Below are positions 17,801-26,626 of a stretch of DNA of 51,589 bases, one piece after another. The DNA comes from Blautia sp. Its GTDB lineage: Bacteria > Bacillota > Clostridia > Lachnospirales > Lachnospiraceae. The translations under genes were made by a program, and so were the position numbers. Where the stretch lies: NCBI GenBank assembly GCA_021772055.1, contig JAETNR010000030.1:1-51589 (forward strand). The letters run 5' to 3'. The notes beneath the pieces are model-generated. The model did not search any database, was not told the DNA's origin, and saw nothing but the letters and a program-made list of their open reading frames with translations. Each line of letters opens with the position of its first letter. The first letter of the stretch is position 1.

Positions 17801-18448
17801 TCACATCTTCCTTAATATCCCTGCCTCCATTTCATATACCTCATCACACAGGATTTCAATATCCTCACGGCTATGGCTTGCAAGCAGTATCAATTTTCCT
17901 TCCGACTTCATTTTAAGAAATAACTGCCTCATCTCTTCCACTCCGTTTTTGTCCAAACCATTCATCGGTTCGTCCAAAATAAGGAATTCCGGCTCTTCTG
18001 CTATAGCTTGGGCAATGGCAAATCTCTGTTTCATTCCAAGGGAATATTTCCCTAAGGGTCTTTTTAATTTGGGATCTAATCCTACTTTTCTTAAAACAGA
18101 ATACAGATAGCCTTTATCCTTCTTATGATTAATGGAATACAGAAACTCTAAATTGTGATACGCACTCCATCTGCGTAAATATCCCGGTTCCTCAATAATA
18201 ATACCTGCATTTGGCAGCATATCAATTTCTTTCCCCAACTGTTTTCCATTTATCAGGATATCGCCTTTCGAACATTTAAGAAAGCCGGAAATGCACTTAA
18301 GAAGCACCGTTTTTCCGGATCCATTACGTCCAATGATTCCATAAATATTTCCTCCTTCACAGCGTAATGAAATATCCTTCAAAACCTCATTATCCTTAAA
18401 GCTTTTATATGCATGATTCACTTCTATCCATATATTATTCATCATCAA
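17801..18448 (-). CDS. ABC transporter ATPase, BcrA/LanF-like (cassette 1a)
   Basis: 215 aa. Walker A GIIGRNGSGKTVLLK, Q-loop region IIIEEPGYLRRWSAY, signature YSLGMKQRFAIAQA, Walker B FLILDEPMNGLDK, H-loop LLASHSREDIEILCDEV. The same residues occur at the same spacing in the ATPases at 14444 and 25134. It follows its two membrane proteins. The mRNA probably continues into the lipoprotein gene 21 nt downstream. Confidence 0.93.
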   Translation of the reverse strand: MMMNNIWIEVNHAYKSFKDNEVLKDISLRCEGGNIYGIIGRNGSGKTVLLKCISGFLKCSKGDILINGKQLGKEIDMLPNAGIIIEEPGYLRRWSAYHNLEFLYSINHKKDKGYLYSVLRKVGLDPKLKRPLGKYSLGMKQRFAIAQAIAEEPEFLILDEPMNGLDKNGVEEMRQLFLKMKSEGKLILLASHSREDIEILCDEVYEMEAGILRKM

Positions 18449-18485
18449 TTTCTTACCTCATTTGATTCCATCCGCATTCATACCT

Positions 18486-19379
18486 TTATATATCTTCATT
18501 TTCCCAATTAAATTCTATAGATTTCACGCGAACACAGATGATTACAGACATCACCCCAATAGCAATTATTAAAAATGCGAACATGTAAGTAATAGGCGGC
18601 ATCCTGTAAAATCCGCTTATGGGAGTTTCACTTAGTGCAAACTCTGCCCAATATGCAGGAACAAAATATGCTAAAATCTGATGCATTTTCGCATGAACAT
18701 TATGAACAAAGAACAGCAGAAGCACAAACATCAAGGCTGTGGAAACGGCAAAAACTCTTTCCGCAAAAAGACTTATTAAAAACATCCATGTTCCAAGAAA
18801 CGTACAGATCAATGTACACAGAAATAATGTAATAAACATAAGCTGCAGTGGGGTATAGCTTCCAAGAATTTCATAATTAAATGTAAAATCAAGACTATTA
18901 TTTCTGGCAAACTCACTTATCGGTCCTTGAGATGCCAATGTATAGATCACCTTTCCCCAATCATTTGACCACTCTATTTTTCCGGCAAAAGGCAGTATAC
19001 AGGCCAATGCAGTAAGTACTATAATGAGAAAGGAACGTACAAAAATACCGCTGATCTGTCCAAGCGCCCAGCGTCTTCTCCCCATACGTATTAATTGGTA
19101 CATGTTCGAATGCTGCATAAATGGAACATCAGAATTAATATAAACAATGCCAAAATAAAATATGGCTAAAAATCCAAAAGATGCAAAATAAAAAGGAGCA
19201 ATACACCAGGAAATAGGATAATTTTTCTCCCGGACGAATTCCAGGTAGGGCTGACTATATCTAAACCCTGTTATAAAAAGAATTAAAATAAAAAGCCCGA
19301 CTTTGCTGTTAAATATTTTTATCAAAGATGATGCTCTCACATATTTAAAGAATCTCATACAATCCCTCTCTATCAGCAC
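18486..19379 (-). CDS. ABC-2-like membrane protein, second permease of cassette 1a
   Basis: 297 aa, about six hydrophobic segments; begins RFFKYVRASSLIKIFNSKVGLFILILF and ends with a strongly hydrophobic segment before VRVKSIEFNWENEDI. The central AFLIIAIGVMSVIICV and PFMQHSNMYQLIRMGRRRWALGQ correspond to PFYEKQQLFVIMRSGVPGW in the paralogue at 15071 and PFLHVNSGWQILRSGRNCW at 25772. No other motif. Adjacent to the first permease (12 nt) and the ATPase. Confidence 0.85.
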   Translation of the reverse strand: MLIERDCMRFFKYVRASSLIKIFNSKVGLFILILFITGFRYSQPYLEFVREKNYPISWCIAPFYFASFGFLAIFYFGIVYINSDVPFMQHSNMYQLIRMGRRRWALGQISGIFVRSFLIIVLTALACILPFAGKIEWSNDWGKVIYTLASQGPISEFARNNSLDFTFNYEILGSYTPLQLMFITLFLCTLICTFLGTWMFLISLFAERVFAVSTALMFVLLLFFVHNVHAKMHQILAYFVPAYWAEFALSETPISGFYRMPPITYMFAFLIIAIGVMSVIICVRVKSIEFNWENEDI

Positions 19380-19391
19380 AAAGCAGACTTT

Positions 19392-20153
19392 TTATAATCG
19401 CTTTTTCAGCTTATAATAAATCCCCGCTGTTAATATAGCGGATGGCAATACGGACAATCCCAAAATAAAGATCAGGTTCAGGAAATCAGAACTCAGCACT
19501 TTGACATATGCATAAAAAATAAACACATTGTACCCATGAATACTGATGGAAGTTAATAACTGAATCAATAAAATAGGAATCACAAATATCATCATCCTAT
19601 TGGAAATAAAGATAGAACAAAACGCTGCTGCAATTGAAAGAGTTCCTGCCAGTATCCCCATGTGTAATGCATACAGCATACAATACCCCAGGTAATGTCC
19701 CCCTTCGATCAGACTGCCGTATGTCCCTTCCACCAGTATGCCAAGTTTGTCTATTTCCAAATTTACCCATGGCATTCTCATACGGCAGAGCATCAAAAAG
19801 AAAAAGGTTCCAAGCACCATTGTTAAAACAGAACTTATGTATATAACAGATATCTTGGAAAAAACATAATCTCTTAAATTCCCCCGGATCAGCATATACT
19901 GCAGATATTTATGCTCTATATCTTCGCTAAACACAGCTGCATAGGAAAACGCAGAGAATACATATGTAATCAGTACCCCTGACAAAGTCGTGGATACAAA
20001 ATAAGTCGACAGCACATTTTCGTTTACAAATCCCTTTGTTTCTAATGAGAAAAACAGGCATACAGCGACACCGATGATACTGACGATCCATGTCCCGCTT
20101 TTTAACAGCCGTCTCATATCCATACAAAAATACTTTTTAAAATTAATCATCAA
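19392..20153 (-). CDS. ABC-2-like membrane protein, first permease of cassette 1a
   Basis: 253 aa, about six membrane segments, N-terminus NFKKYFCMDMRRLLKSGTWIV. The block FSEDIEHKYLQYMLIRGNLR marks it as a paralogue of 15904 and 26619. It lies 19 nt downstream of the secreted sensor-like gene and 12 nt upstream of the second permease. Function as exporter half is inferred from gene order with a LanF-like ATPase. Confidence 0.85.
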   Translation of the reverse strand: MMINFKKYFCMDMRRLLKSGTWIVSIIGVAVCLFFSLETKGFVNENVLSTYFVSTTLSGVLITYVFSAFSYAAVFSEDIEHKYLQYMLIRGNLRDYVFSKISVIYISSVLTMVLGTFFFLMLCRMRMPWVNLEIDKLGILVEGTYGSLIEGGHYLGYCMLYALHMGILAGTLSIAAAFCSIFISNRMMIFVIPILLIQLLTSISIHGYNVFIFYAYVKVLSSDFLNLIFILGLSVLPSAILTAGIYYKLKKRL

Positions 20154-20172
20154 ATATTCATACCTATCAGTC

Positions 20173-21225
20173 TCAGTTAAGATATATCTCTTTTCCGGTT
20201 AAAGCATTCATAAGCACCACTGACATACTTCCATTATCATCCATGACTTCAAAATACCAGACAGGTTCTGCCCCATACCGCTGTTTTTCATCATAAAAAA
20301 CCCGTACTGCCAGCTTAGCCCGTACGACTTTGTAAACTGCAGAATCCAACAGATTATCATACTTTTCCTTAACTTTAGACGCTATTTCAGAAAAATCCAG
20401 AAAAACTGCCTGTTCATCTGTTTCTTCGAAATCATACGAAGTCTGGGCAGATAAAAACAACATGCCCTTTTCTGTAAATGTGGCGGATAAGGGAGCATTC
20501 TGATACCCCTCAAACGCTCTTCCCATTCTTGTTGTCATCATTTGCGGAAAAACAGGCAGTCCGCCGTAAGTCTGCCATGCATAAATCTCATATGTATTAT
20601 CCGCCTCTGTCCATGCATCCTTTATTTTCTCCGGCTCCATAAATCCGCTGTCCACATATTCCTGTTCCAGCTTCTCATATTCCTCTGCATTCATAGAAAA
20701 CCAGGAAAATTTAAATTCATCAACCGGATATTCAATTTCTGAAAGCGTGCTTTTTACCTCTTCTATACACTGACCCGGGGTTTTAAATGGAAATTCTTCA
20801 TGTGATGCGCCCCTCTCATTCATTCGTAAGGCATTCGCATAAATTGACTTTTCATTTTTCCACAAATAGAAGCCTGCATCAATGTCGATCACGGTACCAT
20901 CAGACAGGATGTACACATTTTCTTCCGGTGCCTTTCCCTCCGGATCAAAATACTTATCTTTTGTGGAATAGCTGTAGGTTTCCTGAATGTCTTTATCTTT
21001 TACATATTTCTCATAGGCTTTTCCCGTATCTATAGCCTGAATACCGTTCACTTTCGGAATATAAAAATGAAGTGAATCAAAATCTTCCGGAATTTCCAGT
21101 TCACATTCAAATTTCACCTTTTCGGTCTCTGCTGCTATTATTACATTTCCATTGTCCTTACTGCAAATAGTTATTGCAGCCATTATACCAATAACTGCTG
21201 ATACAAATGTAGTTCCCTTTTTCAT
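20173..21225 (-). CDS. Secreted or membrane-anchored sensor-like protein, first gene of cassette 1 operon
   Basis: About 350 aa from ATG at 21225, chosen because AAAGGTG lies 8 nt upstream; an in-frame start at 21324 would translate a GC-rich hairpin and is less likely. Residues 1-25 are hydrophobic (TTFVSAVIGIMAAITICS) without a valid lipobox (Ile at -1), so a signal or anchor sequence. The C-terminus, AEPVWYFEVMDDNG then LMNALTGKEIYLN, resembles PepSY-like endings and matches the paralogues at 16700 and 24017. It leads the eight-gene operon. No catalytic residues seen; the name 'sensor' reflects context only. Confidence 0.78.
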   Translation of the reverse strand: MKKGTTFVSAVIGIMAAITICSKDNGNVIIAAETEKVKFECELEIPEDFDSLHFYIPKVNGIQAIDTGKAYEKYVKDKDIQETYSYSTKDKYFDPEGKAPEENVYILSDGTVIDIDAGFYLWKNEKSIYANALRMNERGASHEEFPFKTPGQCIEEVKSTLSEIEYPVDEFKFSWFSMNAEEYEKLEQEYVDSGFMEPEKIKDAWTEADNTYEIYAWQTYGGLPVFPQMMTTRMGRAFEGYQNAPLSATFTEKGMLFLSAQTSYDFEETDEQAVFLDFSEIASKVKEKYDNLLDSAVYKVVRAKLAVRVFYDEKQRYGAEPVWYFEVMDDNGSMSVVLMNALTGKEIYLN

Positions 21226-21241
21226 CTCAGGACACCTTTCC

Positions 21242-21272
21242 GGCGGCAGAATCTGTTTCCTTTTCTGCCGCC
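21242..21272 (-). promoter_or_regulatory. Leader hairpin just upstream of the 21225 ribosome binding site
   Basis: Perfect 10-bp arms GGCGGCAGAA / TTCTGCCGCC with an 11-nt loop, in the 5' untranslated leader and 2 nt from the GGAAAGGTG ribosome binding site. No T run follows, so it is not a simple terminator; it may stabilise mRNA or control translation. Confidence 0.6.
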
Positions 21273-21312
21273 TGCAAACTATACCTTCAAAATAAACGAA
21301 GCTCTCAACTAA

Positions 21313-21341
21313 ACAATAATACAAATCCGCTTAATTGTCAA
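21313..21341 (-). promoter_or_regulatory. Promoter of the 21225 (cassette 1) operon
   Basis: Minus strand TTGACA (21336-21341), 17-bp spacer, TATTGT (21313-21318). The -35 is embedded in a box beginning TGTCAATA that recurs at the cassette 2 promoter (27578). Confidence 0.65.
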
Positions 21342-21420
21342 TATTATATATTAATAGTTTTCTTTAATACATTATAATCTATAATTTAATTTATTAGTTA
21401 ATATATTATATAAACATCTA

Positions 21421-21450
21421 TTGACTTGATAGTTAATTTTATGTTATCCT
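21421..21450 (+). promoter_or_regulatory. Promoter of the BlaI-like/M56 operon
   Basis: TTGACT (21421-21426), 18-bp spacer, TATCCT (21445-21450), 42 nt before the GTG start. The intervening region with the divergent promoter (21340-21420) is nearly all A+T with TTAATATAT-type repeats that could be operator sites. Confidence 0.55.
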
Positions 21451-21491
21451 TCAAATAGGTCAAATCTTCTTAAGGAAAGAGGAAAACAAAA

Positions 21492-21896
21492 GTGAGAAAA
21501 AGTATTTCTATATTAACGCCCAATGAGTTATTGTTGATGGAAATTTTTTGGAAAGTAAACGAGCCTTTAACCAGCATTGATCTGGTCAATTATCTGTCAA
21601 GCGATTGTCAGGATTGGAAAAACGGATATCTCCATAACCTATTAAAGACTTTGCTTGATAAAGGGATGCTCCGGGTTACAGATATTATCCAATGCGGACG
21701 CAGATTTGCCAAACAATACGAGCCTACCCTTACAAAAGAAGAATACGCTGCAAAAATGGTATCCTCCTTAAATTTTAAAAAAGAATCTATCTCCAAAATT
21801 GCCTGTGCCATTGTAAAAGAAGTGGCTGATGACAGTCCCACCGTCATCTCTGAATTAGAGGATATTTTAGATGCATTGAGAAAAGACATTCATTAG
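21492..21896 (+). CDS. BlaI/MecI-family transcriptional repressor
   Basis: 134 aa, GTG start with AGAGGA upstream. The winged helix spans about residues 5-80 (LTPNELLLMEIFWKVNEPLT ... YLHNLLKTLLDKGMLRV ... FAKQYEPTLTKEEY). BlaI and MecI are cleaved at an Asn-Phe bond between the DNA-binding and dimerisation halves; here SLNFKKES offers N94-F95 at the corresponding place. The M56 protease gene starts 20 nt downstream, so a BlaR1-BlaI-like proteolytic switch is likely. No beta-lactamase gene is near; the probable targets are the flanking ABC exporter operons (inference). Confidence 0.9.
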   Translation: MRKSISILTPNELLLMEIFWKVNEPLTSIDLVNYLSSDCQDWKNGYLHNLLKTLLDKGMLRVTDIIQCGRRFAKQYEPTLTKEEYAAKMVSSLNFKKESISKIACAIVKEVADDSPTVISELEDILDALRKDIH

Positions 21897-21916
21897 TTAT
21901 CATATGAGGGAGGAAT

Positions 21917-23074
21917 ATGACTGTCACATCTTATTCTTGTATATGTTCTGTGGTTATATCTACAGTATTTTTATCATGCTTATGTTTTATAAGAAGCAAA
22001 TATCATTTTACAAAAGTATCGGAAGTAAAATCATTTATTTTTTTATATGTACTTATTTTTATCAGGTTCTTTTTTCCGTTGGATTTTAATTTTACTCTCG
22101 GGATTCCTTTGGAAGGTGTTTACTCGGATTTCTTTGAAATCTTTTTTATCAAACAAATTCAAATTTTAGACTGGCAGCTTCCATTAATGGGTATTATTTT
22201 ATTGATATTGTTTTCAATTTCAGCCATCAAGATTTTTATATACATCAGAAATTATGCCAGGACATTAAAAGAAATCAGAACATTTAAGCCGTTCAATTCT
22301 CAGCAGATCCAACTTACAGAAAACAATATAAAAAAGCTATACCCAAGCCTGCCTTCCTATACGCTATTAGAATGCGAATATGTCAATACCCCTCTTGCCA
22401 TTGGCATATTTCATAAAAAAATAATTCTACCCGCCGAAGAGTACTCAGACACAGAATTGTATTACATACTTTTACATGAGTATACGCATTTGGTCAAAAA
22501 TGATCTGCTGAAAAAATATATGATAGATATCATCTGTGCCCTTTTCTGGTGGATTCCCTTTACCAAATTTATCGGAAAAGACGTTGAACAGATAATAGAA
22601 ATGGCATGTGATCACTCAATTGTAAATAAAATATCAACAAGAGAAAAAATCAGCTATTTAGATACGCTCATGGCCGCGGTAAAGCGTACCTCTAAACACA
22701 ATAGCAGTCCACTGCAAAACTCCCTTGCTTTTGCCGTCAGAGAAAATCCGCATTCTATGGTTGAACGTTTCCGGCTTATAGCAGAAAAGCCAAAGAAAAA
22801 AACATACATTAAAGGTTTACTCTTGAAAACAACAGCCATAATGCTTATCGCCTGTTCCTATTTAGCAGTACCAATGCCATCATATGAGGCTCCTATTGAA
22901 GAAATTGAAACAGACGGGTGTAAATCAATTTCTCCCGACAGCGATTCATATATATACATAAAAGGCAATTCCTATTTCCTGGTAATTGAAAATAAAATAA
23001 TAAATCCCATTTCAACAGAACTTGCCGGAATGATGATTGATTCTGGCATAGAATTCAAAAAGGAGAACAAATAA
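21917..23074 (+). CDS. M56-family (BlaR1-like) membrane metalloprotease without penicillin-sensor domain
   Basis: 385 aa. Several membrane segments in the first 110 residues, then the zinc protease motif HEYTH (H187, E188, H191) in LLHEYTHLVKNDLL, followed by EMACDHSIV. A last membrane segment (TTAIMLIACSYLAVPMPSY, about 305-322) leaves an external tail of only about 60 residues, too small for the BlaR1 penicillin-binding domain, so the signal is not expected to be a beta-lactam. Such proteases cleave the partner BlaI-like repressor. GGGAGGA precedes ATG. The stop overlaps the next start by 1 nt (TAATG). Confidence 0.88.
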   Translation: MTVTSYSCICSVVISTVFLSCLCFIRSKYHFTKVSEVKSFIFLYVLIFIRFFFPLDFNFTLGIPLEGVYSDFFEIFFIKQIQILDWQLPLMGIILLILFSISAIKIFIYIRNYARTLKEIRTFKPFNSQQIQLTENNIKKLYPSLPSYTLLECEYVNTPLAIGIFHKKIILPAEEYSDTELYYILLHEYTHLVKNDLLKKYMIDIICALFWWIPFTKFIGKDVEQIIEMACDHSIVNKISTREKISYLDTLMAAVKRTSKHNSSPLQNSLAFAVRENPHSMVERFRLIAEKPKKKTYIKGLLLKTTAIMLIACSYLAVPMPSYEAPIEEIETDGCKSISPDSDSYIYIKGNSYFLVIENKIINPISTELAGMMIDSGIEFKKENK

Positions 23075-23325
23075 TGAAAAGAAAACTTTTACTGTGGACA
23101 TTTCTATTAATCTTAGGTAGTTCCTGTGTTCCAATTTATGCATCAGATAACTCACCTTCAAATCAGCAAGTCATTGCTGAATTTACACAAAATAATATAA
23201 CTCCCTATAGTTCGGATATCATTCAATATAAATTCCGCCGTACTTCTAGCGGCCAATTGCAATATCGCCGTTGGAATGATACCCAAAAGAAATGGGTCGA
23301 TCCATATTGGATCAATGTAAGTTAA
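23074..23325 (+). CDS. Small secreted protein, unknown function
   Basis: 83 aa with a signal peptide (KRKLLLWTFLLILGSSCVPIYAS); mature part about 58 residues ending in SGQLQYRRWNDTQKKWVDPY and WINVS, rich in Arg, Trp and Tyr. Coupled by TAATG to the M56 protease gene with AAGGAG upstream and closed by a strong terminator. Because it is co-transcribed with the protease and repressor it may be the sensed signal, a modulator of the protease, or an antimicrobial peptide. No Gly-Gly leader and no lantibiotic-type Cys/Ser/Thr pattern is visible. Confidence 0.75.
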   Translation: MKRKLLLWTFLLILGSSCVPIYASDNSPSNQQVIAEFTQNNITPYSSDIIQYKFRRTSSGQLQYRRWNDTQKKWVDPYWINVS

Positions 23326-23374
23326 AGCAAGTTCTTCACGAACTGCCTTGCAAAGCCAACAAACTTCTCACGAT

Positions 23375-23417
23375 AAAAGAGCTTCTATGATAGAAGAAAA
23401 ATCATAGAAGCTCTTTT
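23375..23417. terminator. Bidirectional terminator
   Basis: Perfect 17-bp arms (23375-23391 and 23401-23417), AAAAGAGCTTCTATGAT and its complement, 9-nt loop. It lies between the convergent genes ending at 23325 and 23515. Confidence 0.92.
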
Positions 23418-23514
23418 ACCATTCATTTATTGCATCTATTACAAACGGAAGGCATAGAGATTACTTCATTCTATTTCTTTTTTCAAATTCATACGCGAAA
23501 GAACAGCCTAATCT

Positions 23515-23946
23515 TTACGGGCACCATCTGGTTGCCTGCATAAGCTGCCCGCCAGAGTAATTAGCATAATCGGTTTCTGCCCTTACAATATAATGCTCCC
23601 CGCCTCGCGCCATTCCTGCTCCATACTGCTTTTTCTGAGCATAATTGGATGTAAAAGTAAACAATGGTGAATACACACCGGATTTATTGGAGTCCAATCT
23701 TGTTCTTGCATAAAATGTACCGCCATGCGTAAAAACTGTACTCTTTTTTCCGGATGGACTTTGAGACAGGGTCGTTATATATGCATAAGTATCTCCGTCA
23801 TTCTCTTTTAATTCCGCATAAGAGTCAGACTTAGCCCCATTACTCATAAAGTAGAAATTGCCATAGGTGTTTCCTGCCATAACGCTGACAGAAGATAATA
23901 TAGTTACCATTATGGTTGTCAATAAAATCTTTATTAATCTCTTCAT
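23515..23946 (-). CDS. Small secreted protein, last gene of cassette 2
   Basis: 143 aa with a signal peptide ending SVSVMAGN; mature protein about 119 residues, predicted mostly beta (YGNFYFMSNGAKSDSYAELK; TFYARTRLDSNKSG; HYIVRAETDYANYSGGQ; ends QATRWCP). The overall pattern resembles DUF2712-type exported proteins found beside ABC exporters, but I am not sure of this. AGGAGG precedes ATG. It is 70 nt downstream of the sensor-like gene and could be the exporter's cargo or an immunity factor. Confidence 0.72.
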   Translation of the reverse strand: MKRLIKILLTTIMVTILSSVSVMAGNTYGNFYFMSNGAKSDSYAELKENDGDTYAYITTLSQSPSGKKSTVFTHGGTFYARTRLDSNKSGVYSPLFTFTSNYAQKKQYGAGMARGGEHYIVRAETDYANYSGGQLMQATRWCP

Positions 23947-24016
23947 TCTTTTCCTCCTTTGTATTTCCGTACCTCTCTATTGCCTTCCGTGTAATACAAA
24001 AAACAGAACCTACCCG

Positions 24017-25111
24017 CTATCCAATAATCTCATCACCGTCTACTGCATTAATATAAACATAATCTGTATAATCACCTTGACGGACACGAAACTGCCACGC
24101 CGGAATCATATCACACTCCCATCTTCCCTCGCTGTCATTTCCAACGGGAAGAGGGTAATAAATTAACTTCATCTGATCAATGATAATCCCCTCCACAATA
24201 GATAGTTCATACTTTCTTCTCAGGTTTTCATAAATCTCCTCCACAGGAATCAGTTTTACGGTATTCTCAGACACAATCTCAAAGCTTCTGCCAAACTTTA
24301 TATATTCTATTCCATTCTGCGTATATCCCGCTTCCGTTATGCTTGCCGGAACATACAATTCATCCTGCCTGCTGACGAAATTACTCAGAACTGGAATCCC
24401 ATCAATTAATTGCTCAAAAAACATCCAATAACAGTTATCTCTCTCCCCCCACTCCATCATAGAGCTTTCCTCTGGTTTTGCCTGTTCATTTTCAGAAGCA
24501 TTATCAACATACTCCTTCATTTTTTCCATTTGCTGATAGCTAAAAGAATAGGCATCGGACATTTGGATACCTTCAAATCCGGTTATGATCTTTATATATT
24601 CCCCCACAATATCCGAAGCATCTTTTCGTACTGCAAAAGAAAAATCATCATCCTTCGTTTCACTGTCAAATACAACCTCAATTTCATTTCCCTCATGGAC
24701 AACCGGAAAGCATCTTGAAATACTGCTCCAATGTTCCGTTTCTATATATGCGCTTTCACCTGCGTATACAGTTCCCTGAACGTTTTTCCAGTTTGATCCT
24801 AAATCTCCCCGATAATAATACGCAGGCGCTTCATTTTCCCATTCTTCTGCGCTTATGTCCTCCGGCGTATCGCCCAGTAACGCATTTATCAGTTTTTTAC
24901 CGTCAAATCGATCAGCAGCAGCACGATACAGCTTAACTGAGTCTGGAATAACGTCCGATGTTTCTATTACCGCATCTAATATTACCCCTTCCGTCAGTTG
25001 AATCGTCACTCTACCCTGTTCAGTTTTAGAATTTACTCCATAAACCTGTACAGTTCCTGTTAAAGCAAGACAAATTAACAATACACCTGCACGAATCATT
25101 TTACATTTCAT
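24017..25111 (-). CDS. Secreted sensor-like protein, paralogue of 16700 and 20173
   Basis: 364 aa from ATG at 25111, chosen over an in-frame ATG at 25129 because AAGGAGG lies 6 nt upstream of it. A signal peptide (MIRAGVLLICLALTGTVQVYG) is followed by a hydrophilic body. The C-terminal region (MEWGERDNCYWMFFE, then DGIPVLSNF, EYIKFGRSFEIVSE, and finally IPAWQFRVRQGD with YINAVDGDEIIG) aligns by eye with the two paralogues. It follows the ATPase gene by 22 nt. Function unknown; extracellular location is supported, enzymatic function is not. Confidence 0.78.
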   Translation of the reverse strand: MKCKMIRAGVLLICLALTGTVQVYGVNSKTEQGRVTIQLTEGVILDAVIETSDVIPDSVKLYRAAADRFDGKKLINALLGDTPEDISAEEWENEAPAYYYRGDLGSNWKNVQGTVYAGESAYIETEHWSSISRCFPVVHEGNEIEVVFDSETKDDDFSFAVRKDASDIVGEYIKIITGFEGIQMSDAYSFSYQQMEKMKEYVDNASENEQAKPEESSMMEWGERDNCYWMFFEQLIDGIPVLSNFVSRQDELYVPASITEAGYTQNGIEYIKFGRSFEIVSENTVKLIPVEEIYENLRRKYELSIVEGIIIDQMKLIYYPLPVGNDSEGRWECDMIPAWQFRVRQGDYTDYVYINAVDGDEIIG

Positions 25112-25133
25112 CACGTTCCTCCTTAGCATTCGC

Positions 25134-25766
25134 TTATCCTCGTTTCACAATCCTTCCTTTATCAAGTTCCACTACCGTATCACACAAAACAGAAATATCT
25201 TCCTTATTATGACTTGCCAACAAAATCGTCTTTCCTTCATCTCTCAATTTCATTAAAAGCATTCGGATTTCTTCTACGCCCTGATTATCAAGTCCATTCA
25301 TTGGTTCGTCCAAAAGCAGCAGCGATGGATTCTCCATAATTGCCTGTGCAATCCCCAGACGCTGCTTCATTCCAAGAGAATATTTTCCCACATGCTTTTT
25401 GCCTGCAGCATCCAATCCCACTCTCGCCATGATATTCTCTATATCCTTCTTAGAAATCCGTTTCCTGATTCCTGCTAAAAAACTCAGGTTTTGGTATCCG
25501 GTATATCCTGGCAAAAAGCCGGGGTTCTCAATAATTACTCCCACATCCGGGGGAGCCTCAATATCCTTCCCAAGCTTTTGGCCACTTATAAAAATTTCTC
25601 CTTTATCAGCCTTTAAAAATCCGCAAATACACTTAAAAAGCACTGTTTTTCCACTTCCATTACGCCCTATCACACCATGAATTTTTCCTTTTTCAAAGGT
25701 TAATGAAACATCATCCAACGCTTTATACTCCCGAAATTCTTTTGTCACATTTCTTATTTCTATCAT
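25134..25766 (-). CDS. ABC transporter ATPase, BcrA/LanF-like (cassette 2)
   Basis: 210 aa with Walker A GVIGRNGSGKTVLFK, Q-loop region VIIENPGFLPGYTGY, signature YSLGMKQRLGIAQAIMENPS, Walker B LLLLDEPMNGLDNQG and H-loop LLASHNKED. It is the third paralogue of the window and nearest by eye to 14444. Two membrane protein genes precede it. Probable role: export of, or protection from, a peptide; the family also contains bacitracin and lantibiotic immunity ATPases. Confidence 0.93.
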   Translation of the reverse strand: MIEIRNVTKEFREYKALDDVSLTFEKGKIHGVIGRNGSGKTVLFKCICGFLKADKGEIFISGQKLGKDIEAPPDVGVIIENPGFLPGYTGYQNLSFLAGIRKRISKKDIENIMARVGLDAAGKKHVGKYSLGMKQRLGIAQAIMENPSLLLLDEPMNGLDNQGVEEIRMLLMKLRDEGKTILLASHNKEDISVLCDTVVELDKGRIVKRG

Positions 25767-25771
25767 ATTCT

Positions 25772-26626
25772 TTATACCTCATCTACAAATTCCAAATTCA
25801 TCTTTTTAATACCTCTCCACGAAAGAATCATACAAAGCAGTATTCCCCCCGCCAAAATCCCATACGCATAGCCAAATGACACTCCATATCCATACCCCTT
25901 CCACTTATAATTAACAAGGCTCATCCACAAAGGAGGAGCAAGATAATATCCTATGCTGAACTTTGCCAGCCGTACGATCAGAAGCGGTGAAAGGCCAAGA
26001 ACTACACATGCTATATTTCCTATTCCGTTCTTAAAATATAAATTTAATACATAATTGCATACTCCGATCAGCACCGTATTTAACCATACCGCAATAAGTG
26101 TCAGCCCCATAGCAGCCAACGGTCTATAATGTGCCATAATCCCATAGTTAAGCTGTTCCATTCCAAACTGCCCTGCTGCGCTGGTTTGCGCCAGGCTTCC
26201 CAGTATTTTTCCCCATCCGGTATCCCATCCAACCAAAGGAAGCATTGTAATTATCGGTAAAATACCGATTCCCACCGCATATATAAAGGAAAGAATCCAG
26301 ACATAGAGCATATTCCCCAAAAACCAGCAATTCCTTCCTGACCTCAAAATCTGCCAACCGCTGTTTACATGCAGAAACGGAGCATCACAAAACAACAGTA
26401 AAGCACCCAAAACAATAAATAGCTGATTACCTGAATCGTCTGTCAGCATAGCAAAAATCCAGGGTGAGCAATCCACTTCTACATAGCTGCAAAACTTTCT
26501 GATTGATACAATATAAGGAAAAAAGGCACAAAGCACCCATAAATACGCAAGATAAAATCTGGGCGATACTGCAATTTTTTTTAGCCCGATCATACAGATC
26601 CGAAACACTCTGTTCAAATCACACAC
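25772..26626 (-). CDS. ABC-2-like membrane protein, second permease of cassette 2
   Basis: About 284 aa with some six hydrophobic segments. The frame is open to a GTG at 26698, but that start has no ribosome binding site and would overlap the upstream gene by 80 nt; GTG at 26626 (after AGAGGAAG) or TTG at 26617 (after AGAGGTG) fits better and aligns with paralogue 15071. Block PFLHVNSGWQILRSGRNCWF is shared with the other second permeases. The ATPase gene follows after 5 nt. Confidence 0.82.
   Translation of the reverse strand: MCDLNRVFRICMIGLKKIAVSPRFYLAYLWVLCAFFPYIVSIRKFCSYVEVDCSPWIFAMLTDDSGNQLFIVLGALLLFCDAPFLHVNSGWQILRSGRNCWFLGNMLYVWILSFIYAVGIGILPIITMLPLVGWDTGWGKILGSLAQTSAAGQFGMEQLNYGIMAHYRPLAAMGLTLIAVWLNTVLIGVCNYVLNLYFKNGIGNIACVVLGLSPLLIVRLAKFSIGYYLAPPLWMSLVNYKWKGYGYGVSFGYAYGILAGGILLCMILSWRGIKKMNLEFVDEV

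Noticed and set aside
20173..21225. Lipoprotein assignment for the first gene of cassette 1
   Set aside because: The Cys near residue 20 has Ile at -1, which does not satisfy the lipobox.
21242..21272. Hairpin as an intrinsic terminator
   Set aside because: No T run follows on either strand and it sits directly before a ribosome binding site.
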